Part shown: piece after piece, positions 7,967 to 14,809 of the stretch
Layout of the letters: the number at the start of each line of letters is the position of its first letter
How positions within the stretch are numbered: position 1 is the stretch's first letter
Source of the DNA: Methylomonas albis
GTDB lineage: Bacteria > Pseudomonadota > Gammaproteobacteria > Methylococcales > Methylomonadaceae
Length of the DNA stretch: 64,000 nt
Assembly: GCF_014850955.1 (NCBI RefSeq)
Contig: NZ_JACXSS010000001.1
Span: 2,356,001 to 2,420,000, forward strand
Direction: 5' to 3'
Notes under the pieces: generated by a model
What the model saw: the letters and a program-made list of their open reading frames with translations, nothing else
Told to the model about the DNA's origin: nothing
Databases searched by the model: none
Position numbers and translations under genes: made by a program

Positions 7967-7990
7967 GTTCGACCTAACTTCCCCTAGCCC

Positions 7991-8512
7991 ATGCCCCGCA
8001 GCCGCTACCGAGTCCTGCAAAACCCCAGCCCGCACTTCCTGACTGCGACGATCAATCAATGGCTGCCGCTGTTTACCCGTCCTGCGACGGTGAACATCGT
8101 GCTGGATTCCTGGCGGTTTTTGCAGCGCGACAGCGGGTTTCAGCTATACGGTTACGTGATCCTGGAAAATCACTTGCACCTGCTTGCCGCATCGCCGGAT
8201 TTGAGCCGTGACATACAGCGCTTTAAGGCTTATACCGCCAAGCAGATCATCGCCTATCTGCAACAAAGCGGCTCGGAGCGAGTGCTGGAATTATTGGCGC
8301 TGTTGAAGCGGCCGCATAAGATCGAAAGCGAGTTTCAGGTCTGGGAGGAAGGCAGTCATCCGCAACTGATCGAAACCGAGACGGTGATGCGGCAAAAGCT
8401 GGATTACATTCATCAAAATCCGGTAAAGCGCGGTTATGTGGATTTGCCGTATTCCAGCGCTCGGAATTATGCGGGTTTGGCGGGGCTGGTCGAGGTGGTT
8501 CGGGACTGGTGA
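7991..8512 (+). CDS. REP-associated tyrosine transposase (RAYT, Y1 HUH family)
   Basis: The 173-residue protein has the HUH metal motif HLHLL at 61-65 (in YGYVILENHLHLL) and the conserved LDYIHQNPVKRG with the candidate nucleophile Tyr139. These are the marks of TnpA_REP single-copy transposases that nick REP hairpins and are thought to spread them. REP-like pairs sit directly at both ends (7921-7966 and 8521-8570), the usual arrangement. The start ATG at 7991 has no clear ribosome site. The gene appears intact. Confidence 0.88.
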   Translation: MPRSRYRVLQNPSPHFLTATINQWLPLFTRPATVNIVLDSWRFLQRDSGFQLYGYVILENHLHLLAASPDLSRDIQRFKAYTAKQIIAYLQQSGSERVLELLALLKRPHKIESEFQVWEEGSHPQLIETETVMRQKLDYIHQNPVKRGYVDLPYSSARNYAGLAGLVEVVRDW

Positions 8513-8520
8513 TTGGGTCG

Positions 8521-8570
8521 GGAAGCTGGAGCTTCCGAGAAGTGGGTTCCTAAGCTGTAGCTTGGGAACC
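8521..8570. repeat. Pair of REP-like palindromes right of the RAYT gene
   Basis: GGAAGC-TGGA-GCTTCC (8521-8536) and GGTTCCTAAGC-TGTA-GCTTGGGAACC (8545-8570) start eight bases after the RAYT stop and mirror the pair on the other side. Confidence 0.8.
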
Positions 8571-8691
8571 AGCCTGCAATGGCCGTTAGCGCGGCGTAAT
8601 CGGAGGCATGCAAAAGCCATTCGTGCGATTATGCCTTGCTATTCGTACCTTCACGGACTGCAATAAAGCAATTAACTCAACCAAAACCTCT

Positions 8692-9216
8692 ATGGCCATT
8701 AGCTCCACCATCAATAAACTCTCCGTGACTATTGCCAATATGGATAGCCATTATTATCAAAGCCACGAACTCACTTTGGCGCAACACCCGTCTGAAACGG
8801 ACTTGCGTTTTATGATGCGGCTAATCGCGTTTATGGCGAATGCCAGTGAGCGGCTTAGTTTTACCAAAGGCATGGACAGCGATGAGGAGCCTGATCTGTG
8901 GCAAAAAACCCTTACCGATGAAATTGAACTGTGGATAGATTTGGGGCAACCCGATGAAAAACGGATACGTAAAGCCTGTGGCCGTGCCCAGCAAGTGATT
9001 ATCTACACCTATCAGGAGCGCAAGGCTAAAGTTTGGTGGGAACAACAGCAAGCTAAGTTACAACGTTTTAACAACCTCAAGGTCTTTCATATCAATGCTC
9101 AGGGGGTGGAGGCAATGATTGCCCGCTCCATGAAATTGCAATGCAATATTCAGGATGGCGAGATCTATTTGAGCGATGAAAACTCAAGCCTGGTCATTAC
9201 CTTGGATCGGCTTTAA
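8692..9216 (+). CDS. yaeQ: YaeQ family protein
   Basis: The 174-residue protein matches YaeQ along its length: LTLAQHPSETDLRFMMRLIAFM, ERLSFTKGMDSDEEPDLW, ELWIDLGQPDEKRIRKA and the C-terminal IQDGEIYLSD. The family has a PD-(D/E)xK nuclease-like fold; its role is not firmly known, although E. coli YaeQ was first noted for compensating loss of RfaH. The ATG at 8692 is chosen because homology begins there; the longer reading from 8608 adds unrelated sequence next to the REP pair. Confidence 0.88.
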   Translation: MAISSTINKLSVTIANMDSHYYQSHELTLAQHPSETDLRFMMRLIAFMANASERLSFTKGMDSDEEPDLWQKTLTDEIELWIDLGQPDEKRIRKACGRAQQVIIYTYQERKAKVWWEQQQAKLQRFNNLKVFHINAQGVEAMIARSMKLQCNIQDGEIYLSDENSSLVITLDRL

Positions 9217-9450
9217 GCATTGCGAATCTGCATTTAAAAGCCGGGCTTGGTAAATTCGTCGATAGTGACGGCGTAGTTGGTAGACCCGGCAATCAGGGCC
9301 GGAGGTGTTGACCGGATAATGGGCTTCGTGGTTTCGACAGAAAAACGCATTTCGAACGCCTAGGTCTGGAATTGCCAGGGAATCCAGATCGAATCTGCGT
9401 GAATAATGAGTGCGTGCTTGGCTAGTTTGAGTTGGATAGCGTCGGACAAT
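9217..9450. other. Gene-less spacer with a possible coding remnant
   Basis: No intact gene is visible. On the minus strand 9237-9300 reads LIAGSTNYAVTIDEFTKPGF followed by a stop, which looks like the C-terminus of some decayed gene, but I cannot name the family. Confidence 0.35.
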
Positions 9451-9451
9451 A

Positions 9452-9486
9452 AAAAACCCGCGAAGCCAGTAAGTTTGCGGGTTTTT
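9452..9486 (-). terminator. Rho-independent terminator of tRNA-Leu
   Basis: AAAAACCCGC (9452-9461) and GCGGGTTTTT (9477-9486) form a 10-bp stem with flanking A and T tracts. It lies 33 bases downstream of the tRNA 3' end. Confidence 0.85.
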
Positions 9487-9518
9487 GAATTTGTAGCACC
9501 CTGTGTTGGATGCATAAA

Positions 9519-9605
9519 TGGTGCCTCAGACCGGAATCGAACCGGTACGACCTTTCGGTCGCGAGATTTTAAGTCTCGTGCGTCTACCTATTTCGCCACC
9601 GAGGC
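9519..9605 (-). tRNA. tRNA-Leu (anticodon TAA)
   Basis: The 87-base class II tRNA has acceptor strands GCCTCGG and CTGAGGC (one G-T pair) with encoded CCA, an anticodon stem CGAGA/TCTCG with loop CTTAAAA giving anticodon TAA, the long variable arm CGACC-GAAA-GGTCG typical of leucine tRNAs, and T-loop TTCGATT. It reads UUA and UUG codons. Confidence 0.95.
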
Positions 9606-9635
9606 CTTCTTACTGTTGAAGTGCGAAGCCCGCGA

Positions 9636-9663
9636 ATTTTATAGCATTGATTAAATTTGTCAA
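9636..9663 (-). promoter_or_regulatory. Promoter of tRNA-Leu
   Basis: On the minus strand a perfect -35 TTGACA (9658-9663) stands 16 bp before the -10 TAAAAT (9636-9641). A GC-rich discriminator (CGCGGGC) follows, as in stringently controlled stable RNA promoters. Confidence 0.75.
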
Positions 9664-9725
9664 TTGAAAAATGGCAGTTTAATGTCTGCGTAGCTGTTGG
9701 CGGCGGAAAAACAATTCACCAGGCA

Positions 9726-10907
9726 TTAAACGGCTTGTTTGATTCTAAGCAAGGCGTTTTCCAAGTTTGCCATGCTGGTGGCAATGGAGATTCTGATGTG
9801 GCCTGGGCAACCGAATGCAGAGCCGGGCACTAAGGCCACGCCGGCTTTTTCGATCAAATACTCGGCAAACTCCAGGTCGTCGTTGATGCCGTCCAGTTTG
9901 CTCAGCAGTTTTTCGACGTTAGGGAATACGTAGAAAGTGCCGTCGGTTGGCAAGCACTCGATGCCAGGTATGTTGTTCAGCTCGGCAACCACATAGTCGT
10001 GACGTTTTTTAAATTCCACCATCATCGTGTCGATGCAGCCTTGGTCGCCGTTCAACGCTTCTTCGGCCGCCATTTGGGAAATAGACGTTGGGTTGGAGGT
10101 GCTTTGAGATTGAATGATGCACATCGCGTCGATCAGGGGAGCAGGACCCGCCGCGTAACCGATACGCCAGCCGGTCATCGAATAGGCTTTGGATACGCCG
10201 TTCAGCACGATGGTGCGCTCGTAAAAATCCGGGTGGGCGTTGAGGATGTTGACGAAATCACCTTTGTTCCAAAGGATCAATTCGTACATGTCGTCGGTAG
10301 CGATCAGAACCTCGGGAAAATCTAATAATACATCGCCCAAGGCTTTAAGCTCTTCCAGGCTATAGGCTGCACCAGTCGGGTTGGACGGGCTGTTGATCAC
10401 TAACAAACGGGTTTTGGGGGTAATCGCTGCGCGCAATTGGGCCGGGGTAATTTTGAAGTTTTGCGCCTGACAGGTTTCGATAATCACTGGCACACCATCC
10501 GCCAGTAACACCATATCCGGGTAAGACACCCAGTAGGGGGCAGGGATGATGACTTCGTCGCCTGGATTGATCAGCGCTTGTGCTAAGTTGAAAAAGCTTT
10601 GTTTGCCGCCGCAGGACACCAGAATTTGCTTGGCTTGGTAATCCAGGCCGTTATCGCGTTTGAATTTGGCGATGATGGCTTTTTTCAAGCCGGCAGTCCC
10701 GTCAACCGCAGTATATTTGGTAAATCCGGAATTGATGGCTTTAATGGCGGCCGCTTTAATATGATCCGGCGTATCGAAATCAGGTTCGCCGGCGCCCAGG
10801 CCGATAATGTCTTTGCCGGCGGCACGCATCGCGGCGGCACGGGCAGTGATGGCCAGGGTAGGGGACGGTTTGACCGCTTTTACACGGTTAGACAGGGTGA
10901 TGCTCAT
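9726..10907 (-). CDS. aspC: Aspartate aminotransferase (class I, PLP)
   Basis: The 393-residue protein has the fold-type I features of bacterial Ib-type aspartate aminotransferases: SRVKAVKPSPT at the start, INSPSNPTG near 170, the PLP lysine in GVSKAYSMTGWRIGY near 237, and a C-terminal arginine in HIRIS that binds the substrate carboxylate. It interconverts aspartate and glutamate with their oxo acids in the cytosol. Some members also act on prephenate. It lies downstream of sbcB on the same strand with an 87-base gap. Confidence 0.88.
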   Translation of the reverse strand: MSITLSNRVKAVKPSPTLAITARAAAMRAAGKDIIGLGAGEPDFDTPDHIKAAAIKAINSGFTKYTAVDGTAGLKKAIIAKFKRDNGLDYQAKQILVSCGGKQSFFNLAQALINPGDEVIIPAPYWVSYPDMVLLADGVPVIIETCQAQNFKITPAQLRAAITPKTRLLVINSPSNPTGAAYSLEELKALGDVLLDFPEVLIATDDMYELILWNKGDFVNILNAHPDFYERTIVLNGVSKAYSMTGWRIGYAAGPAPLIDAMCIIQSQSTSNPTSISQMAAEEALNGDQGCIDTMMVEFKKRHDYVVAELNNIPGIECLPTDGTFYVFPNVEKLLSKLDGINDDLEFAEYLIEKAGVALVPGSAFGCPGHIRISIATSMANLENALLRIKQAV

Positions 10908-10994
10908 GATGCCTCGGTCGAAATTTACTCAAATGCTGTTTATTATACGGCATAACGCCAAAATCGCAGTATTCCCGAAACAAACTGCAAATCG

Positions 10995-12434
10995 TCAATC
11001 CGGAAATTGTAGACGCCGATCTGCTGCATAAGCAGCGAGTTCGTTCAATATTGCCAGATTCGCACCGGGCTCTTCCCGCATCTGCGTGATTTTGGCGGCA
11101 AACTGTTCCAGCGTTATCGCGCCACTTGCTGCTGTGCCGTTTAGTTTAGCTCGACAATATTGTTGCCAGCGTTGGGCGTCTTCCGGGGGCAGGGTATGTG
11201 GATAATTTCGGGCACGGTAGCGAAACAACATTTCCGGCAAACGGGCGTCGTCAAAATCGGCGTCAAACTTGGATAACTCAGTGGGTAGGGCTTGTCTGAT
11301 CCGGGCCATCACTGCTTTGTCACGGTTGCTGAAAAATCCGCCGCTGTAAATCATCAAATCAGGATCGCGAGGCGACTCTTGATATTGACGGGTAAATACC
11401 TCCGATAGTTTCTCCGCCAAGGGTGGCGCGGCCCGAATCAGCTGCAAATTTGCTCGGCATAAGCCTAAATCAAGCTGCAAACGTTCGGCGTCGGCCGGTC
11501 GTACCACAGACAACGGCGCCAACACTGGGGCTTTGTTGATATGCACGGTTTTTAAGGGGATTCTGGCAACCCCTTCCGGCAATTCGTCACTCGCAACAAA
11601 TAGCCGTTGCTGAATGTCTTCCGCGCTTAACTCGAGCAAGGGTGCGGGATCGACCAACAGGTCGTAAACGATGATCTCGTTACTATTGCTCGGGTGCGCT
11701 GCCAATGGCAGGATCACGGCTAAATGATTATTTCGAGAGGCGAACCGGCCGGAAATATGGATTAACGGGGTAAAACTGCCAAGTTGCAATAGCTTTAATG
11801 CGGCGCTTTTATGGCGGTAATTTTGTAAATAGTCGAATAGCTTCGGTTGACGTTGTTTGATTAATTTGGCCATTGCAATGGTTGCATACACGTCGGATAA
11901 GGCATCGTGTGCAGTTTCATGGGCGATGCCGTTAGCCTTGGTGAGCCCTTCCAATTTAAAACTGGCAACGCCCTCGGCATTCACCGGCCACTCAATACCC
12001 TCCGGCCGCAAGGCCTTGGCGGCGCGGACGACATCGATAATATCCCAGCGGGAATTACCGTTTTGCCATTCGCGCGCGTAAGGATCGTAAAAGTTGCGAT
12101 AGAGTAGATTGCGGGTGACTTCGTCGTCGAAGCGGATGCTGTTGTAACCCACGCCACAGGTGCCGGGTTCCGCGAGTCGCTGATTAATCATGCCGGCAAA
12201 CGCTGCCTCACAAACGCCTCTTTCAGCGGCCAATTGTGGGGTGATGCCGGTAATCAAACAGGCCTCTGGGTGTGGCAAGTAATCGTCGGCAGGCTGGCAG
12301 TAGGCCATCACGGGCTCACCGACGATATTGAAATCGGCATCGGTGCGGATACCTGCAAATTGACAAGGCCGGTCGCGTTGCGGATCGATGCCGAAGGTTT
12401 CGTAATCGTGCCAGAAAAAAGTCGCTGTAGTCAT
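10995..12434 (-). CDS. sbcB: Exodeoxyribonuclease I
   Basis: The 479-residue protein begins with the DEDD exonuclease motif WHDYETFG (residues 8-15), with later ExoII and ExoIII motifs (YNSIRFDDE near 98 and HDALSDVYAT near 180). The C-terminal SH3-like and helical regions of ExoI are present by length (E. coli ExoI is 475 residues). It degrades single-stranded DNA 3' to 5' in recombination and mismatch repair. It is divergent from the mxaD-like gene. Confidence 0.92.
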   Translation of the reverse strand: MTTATFFWHDYETFGIDPQRDRPCQFAGIRTDADFNIVGEPVMAYCQPADDYLPHPEACLITGITPQLAAERGVCEAAFAGMINQRLAEPGTCGVGYNSIRFDDEVTRNLLYRNFYDPYAREWQNGNSRWDIIDVVRAAKALRPEGIEWPVNAEGVASFKLEGLTKANGIAHETAHDALSDVYATIAMAKLIKQRQPKLFDYLQNYRHKSAALKLLQLGSFTPLIHISGRFASRNNHLAVILPLAAHPSNSNEIIVYDLLVDPAPLLELSAEDIQQRLFVASDELPEGVARIPLKTVHINKAPVLAPLSVVRPADAERLQLDLGLCRANLQLIRAAPPLAEKLSEVFTRQYQESPRDPDLMIYSGGFFSNRDKAVMARIRQALPTELSKFDADFDDARLPEMLFRYRARNYPHTLPPEDAQRWQQYCRAKLNGTAASGAITLEQFAAKITQMREEPGANLAILNELAAYAADRRLQFPD

Positions 12435-12561
12435 TAAATGTTCAAGGGCGGGCGGCTAGAGTCGGGAAAATTTCCGCAAACATGCTTTTGCGGATACTTG
12501 CGGAGAGATTTTATTTTATAATCGCCCCCTCCATTTTATGTGACCCTCATAGGAAAGTGTT

Positions 12562-13158
12562 ATGAAAAAAACCTCGTTACTCGTTTCAGCCGCATTGTTT
12601 TTGTTTACCAGCATGGCAAATGCTCATGGCCCGGTTAGAGCAAAATTGACCGCTACTATGACTATTGATGCGCCAGCGGCAAAAGTTTGGGATGTAATTA
12701 AAAATTACGACGATCTATCCTGGCTACCAGCCGTTAGAAGCGTAACAGGCGAAGGCACCAACAATAAAGGCGCGGTCCGCACGCTGCATCTGACCAATGG
12801 TGGCACTATCACGGAAGAATTGAAAGCCTATGACGCCGCGAAATTTTCTTATAAATACAAAATTACCGAGATGAGCTCTACCGGCACCATCAAACATGCC
12901 GGCCAAGACGAACATATTCCTGTATTGCCGGTTGGCAACTATGCGGCGGAAATATCCGTTACCGATAAAGGCGGCAAATCTGAAGTCGAATGGGTTGCCA
13001 CTTATTATCGTTCTTACGTAAATAACAATCCACCAGCGGAACTGAACGAAGAAGCAGCTGATAAAGCGGTTACAAATGTGTTGAAATCCGGACTGGAATC
13101 ACTTGCTAAAAAAGTAGGCGTTGGCGTTGCGACTGTTGATATCGACATCAAACGCTAA
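12562..13158 (+). CDS. mxaD: MxaD-like periplasmic SRPBCC protein
   Basis: The 198-residue product starts with a signal peptide (KKTSLLVSAALFLFTSMANA, cleavage after residue 22). The mature part is an SRPBCC/START-like domain: TIDAPAAKVWDVIKNYDDLSWLPAV, then NGGTITEELKAYD, VLPVGNYAAEISV, and YRSYVNNNPPAELNEEAADKAV. These resemble MxaD, which in methylotrophs is reported to help methanol dehydrogenase interact with cytochrome cL. AGGAA precedes the ATG, and a TATAAT box is at 12517. No mxaF or xoxF gene is in the window, so the symbol is by similarity only. Confidence 0.7.
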   Translation: MKKTSLLVSAALFLFTSMANAHGPVRAKLTATMTIDAPAAKVWDVIKNYDDLSWLPAVRSVTGEGTNNKGAVRTLHLTNGGTITEELKAYDAAKFSYKYKITEMSSTGTIKHAGQDEHIPVLPVGNYAAEISVTDKGGKSEVEWVATYYRSYVNNNPPAELNEEAADKAVTNVLKSGLESLAKKVGVGVATVDIDIKR

Positions 13159-13171
13159 AAAGCTGTCATCC

Positions 13172-13198
13172 GGTTCTCGGCATTCAACTCCGAGAACC
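13172..13198 (+). terminator. Hairpin between mxaD-like and propeller genes
   Basis: GGTTCTCGG and CCGAGAACC form a perfect 9-bp stem with a 9-base loop. There is no T-tract, so it may stabilise the upstream message or attenuate rather than fully terminate. Confidence 0.5.
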
Positions 13199-13229
13199 CT
13201 CTCGCCGCAATCCCCTACGTATCCTCACT

Positions 13230-14183
13230 ATGTACATCAGATATTCGTTTTTGGCTTTGACGCTGCTAAGTGCTTTAGAGTCCAGCGCTAGCGCCGATCC
13301 TCGCGCCTTCATCACTAATCAACTGGACAATTCGGTGTCGGTCATCGATACCCAAAGCCAGCAAGTCATAGAGACGATTAAAGTGGAGGGTAAACCCGCT
13401 GGCGTTGCGCTAAATCAACCGAAGAAACAGGTGTACATTAGCACGCCGGAAGGCGGCGGTTTTGCGGTTTTGGACGGCGAGAAACTAACTAAATTAACCA
13501 AGGTTAAGGTCGGCGGTGCTTCGCTTGGGATCACTGCAGACCGAAAAGGCGAGCAGGTGTTTGTCGCCGATTGGTATGAAAACTCTGTGACGGTTTTCGA
13601 TACCAAAAATTTTGCCAAAATTAAGACCATTACAGTTGGTAAATCGCCATCCGGCATGACGGTCAGTCCGGACAATCGCTGGCTATATGTCGCCAATCGC
13701 ATCGACGATACCATTTCGCAAATTGATTTGAGTAAACTGACTATCCGCAACACTACCAAGGTGGGTGCGCATCCGTTTGGGATAGCGGTGGACAGTCAAG
13801 GTAAACATCTGTATTCCGCTAACGTCGAAAGCGACAATGTGACAGTTTTGGACGCCCGTAGCTTGAAACGTTTGGCGACCATAAAGGTTGGCGCCCGGCC
13901 TTATGCGGTTTCGCTGGCATTGAACGACAGTCTATTATTCGTCACGAATCAGGACGATAGCACTGTCTCGGTAGTCGATACCGCTACATTCAAACAGATT
14001 GAGGTAATCGCAGTGGGCGATAAGCCGGAAGGTATCAGCACTCATCCCGACGATCAAAAAGTATATGTTGCTAACTGGTTTGACAACAATGTGTCTGTCA
14101 TCGACGCTAAAACGTTGAAAGTGGTGAACACCATTAAAACAGGGGAGGGCAGCCGCGCCTTTGGCGAGTTCATCGCGCGCTAG
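13230..14183 (+). CDS. Secreted YVTN/YncE-type beta-propeller protein
   Basis: The 317-residue protein has a signal peptide (about 22 residues, ending SSASA) and about seven repeats of the type GxxPxGxxxxPDxxxxYVxNxxDxxVSVIDxxxxK, for example NQLDNSVSVIDTQSQ and NWFDNNVSVIDAKTL. Such propellers act in the periplasm as binding or scaffold proteins; no catalytic residues are recognisable. It follows the MxaD-like gene by 71 bases on the same strand, so a link to the periplasmic methanol oxidation system is possible but inferred. Confidence 0.85.
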   Translation: MYIRYSFLALTLLSALESSASADPRAFITNQLDNSVSVIDTQSQQVIETIKVEGKPAGVALNQPKKQVYISTPEGGGFAVLDGEKLTKLTKVKVGGASLGITADRKGEQVFVADWYENSVTVFDTKNFAKIKTITVGKSPSGMTVSPDNRWLYVANRIDDTISQIDLSKLTIRNTTKVGAHPFGIAVDSQGKHLYSANVESDNVTVLDARSLKRLATIKVGARPYAVSLALNDSLLFVTNQDDSTVSVVDTATFKQIEVIAVGDKPEGISTHPDDQKVYVANWFDNNVSVIDAKTLKVVNTIKTGEGSRAFGEFIAR

Positions 14184-14254
14184 TCGATTCGGCATTTTGA
14201 TGGTCGCGCTTGTATGGTAGACTGCGCGCCGTTGCTAACATCATTGAGAAATAT

Positions 14255-14545
14255 ATGGCTGAAACCGTTGAAGATTTAACCATTAGTTACGAAGACGGCG
14301 GCGTTGAAACTGTCAAGGAACTAGACAAAAAAGTCCTGAGCAAGGGCGCTTGGGCCACGGTCATTTACCGTTATCAGGATTGGGAACCGGCTAAAAATCA
14401 ATATAGCCAAGATAGATTTAGCATTCGCCGCTATCAAAAGCGCAACGGCGAATATCAGCAAAAATCCAAATTCAATATTTCCAGCGAAAAACAAGCTCAA
14501 GAGTTAATCGAGGCGCTACAAGGTTGGTTGGCGGAAGGTCAATAG
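14255..14545 (+). CDS. Conserved hypothetical protein with PC4-like C-terminus
   Basis: The 96-residue product (start at ATG 14255, MAETVEDLT) contains KGAWATVIYRYQDWEP and FSIRRYQKRNGEYQQKSKF followed by a helix EKQAQELIEALQGWL. The strand-rich region plus C-terminal helix recalls PC4/PurA-type single-stranded nucleic acid binding folds, but this is my impression only. I believe similar short proteins occur widely in gammaproteobacteria. It converges on feoC across a shared hairpin. Confidence 0.6.
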   Translation: MAETVEDLTISYEDGGVETVKELDKKVLSKGAWATVIYRYQDWEPAKNQYSQDRFSIRRYQKRNGEYQQKSKFNISSEKQAQELIEALQGWLAEGQ

Positions 14546-14553
14546 TCACCGGA

Positions 14554-14589
14554 AGCATAGCGAGGGGGTAAAAGCCGCCTCGCTATGCT
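14554..14589. terminator. Bidirectional hairpin between convergent genes
   Basis: AGCATAGCGAGG (14554-14565) pairs perfectly with CCTCGCTATGCT (14578-14589), a 12-bp stem with a 12-base loop. It sits between the plus-strand hypothetical gene and the end of feoC. Confidence 0.65.
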
Positions 14590-14809
14590 AGTCCACCCAT
14601 TCGTAAATCTCGGTCAAGGTTTGATCGCACTTGCAACAACTGGTGCCGCAAGACGAAGCAACCGGGCTTAGCCGTACTTTACCTTTGTTGATCCATTTTC
14701 CCAGCATGCCGCGTAAGGCATCGGCATCCATTTGAAAATGCAGCACTAGATCGCTCAAGGTTACCCGGTGTTTTTCCTGCAAATAACTGCGCAAGTCGGA
14801 CAATATCAT
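14588..14809 (-). CDS. feoC: FeoC-like winged-helix protein with cysteine cluster
   Basis: The 73-residue protein MILSDLRSYLQEKHRVTLSDL has the winged-helix start of FeoC and a C-terminal cysteine group SSCGTSCCKCDQT (four cysteines), which in relatives binds an iron-sulfur cluster. It probably controls FeoB stability or activity. The ATG at 14809 overlaps the feoB stop by four bases, so this start is preferred to the upstream reading inside feoB. Confidence 0.85.
   Translation of the reverse strand: MILSDLRSYLQEKHRVTLSDLVLHFQMDADALRGMLGKWINKGKVRLSPVASSCGTSCCKCDQTLTEIYEWVD

Noticed and set aside
9406-9654. Plus-strand open frame across the tRNA-Leu gene
   Set aside because: It is the antisense of the tRNA and its terminator.
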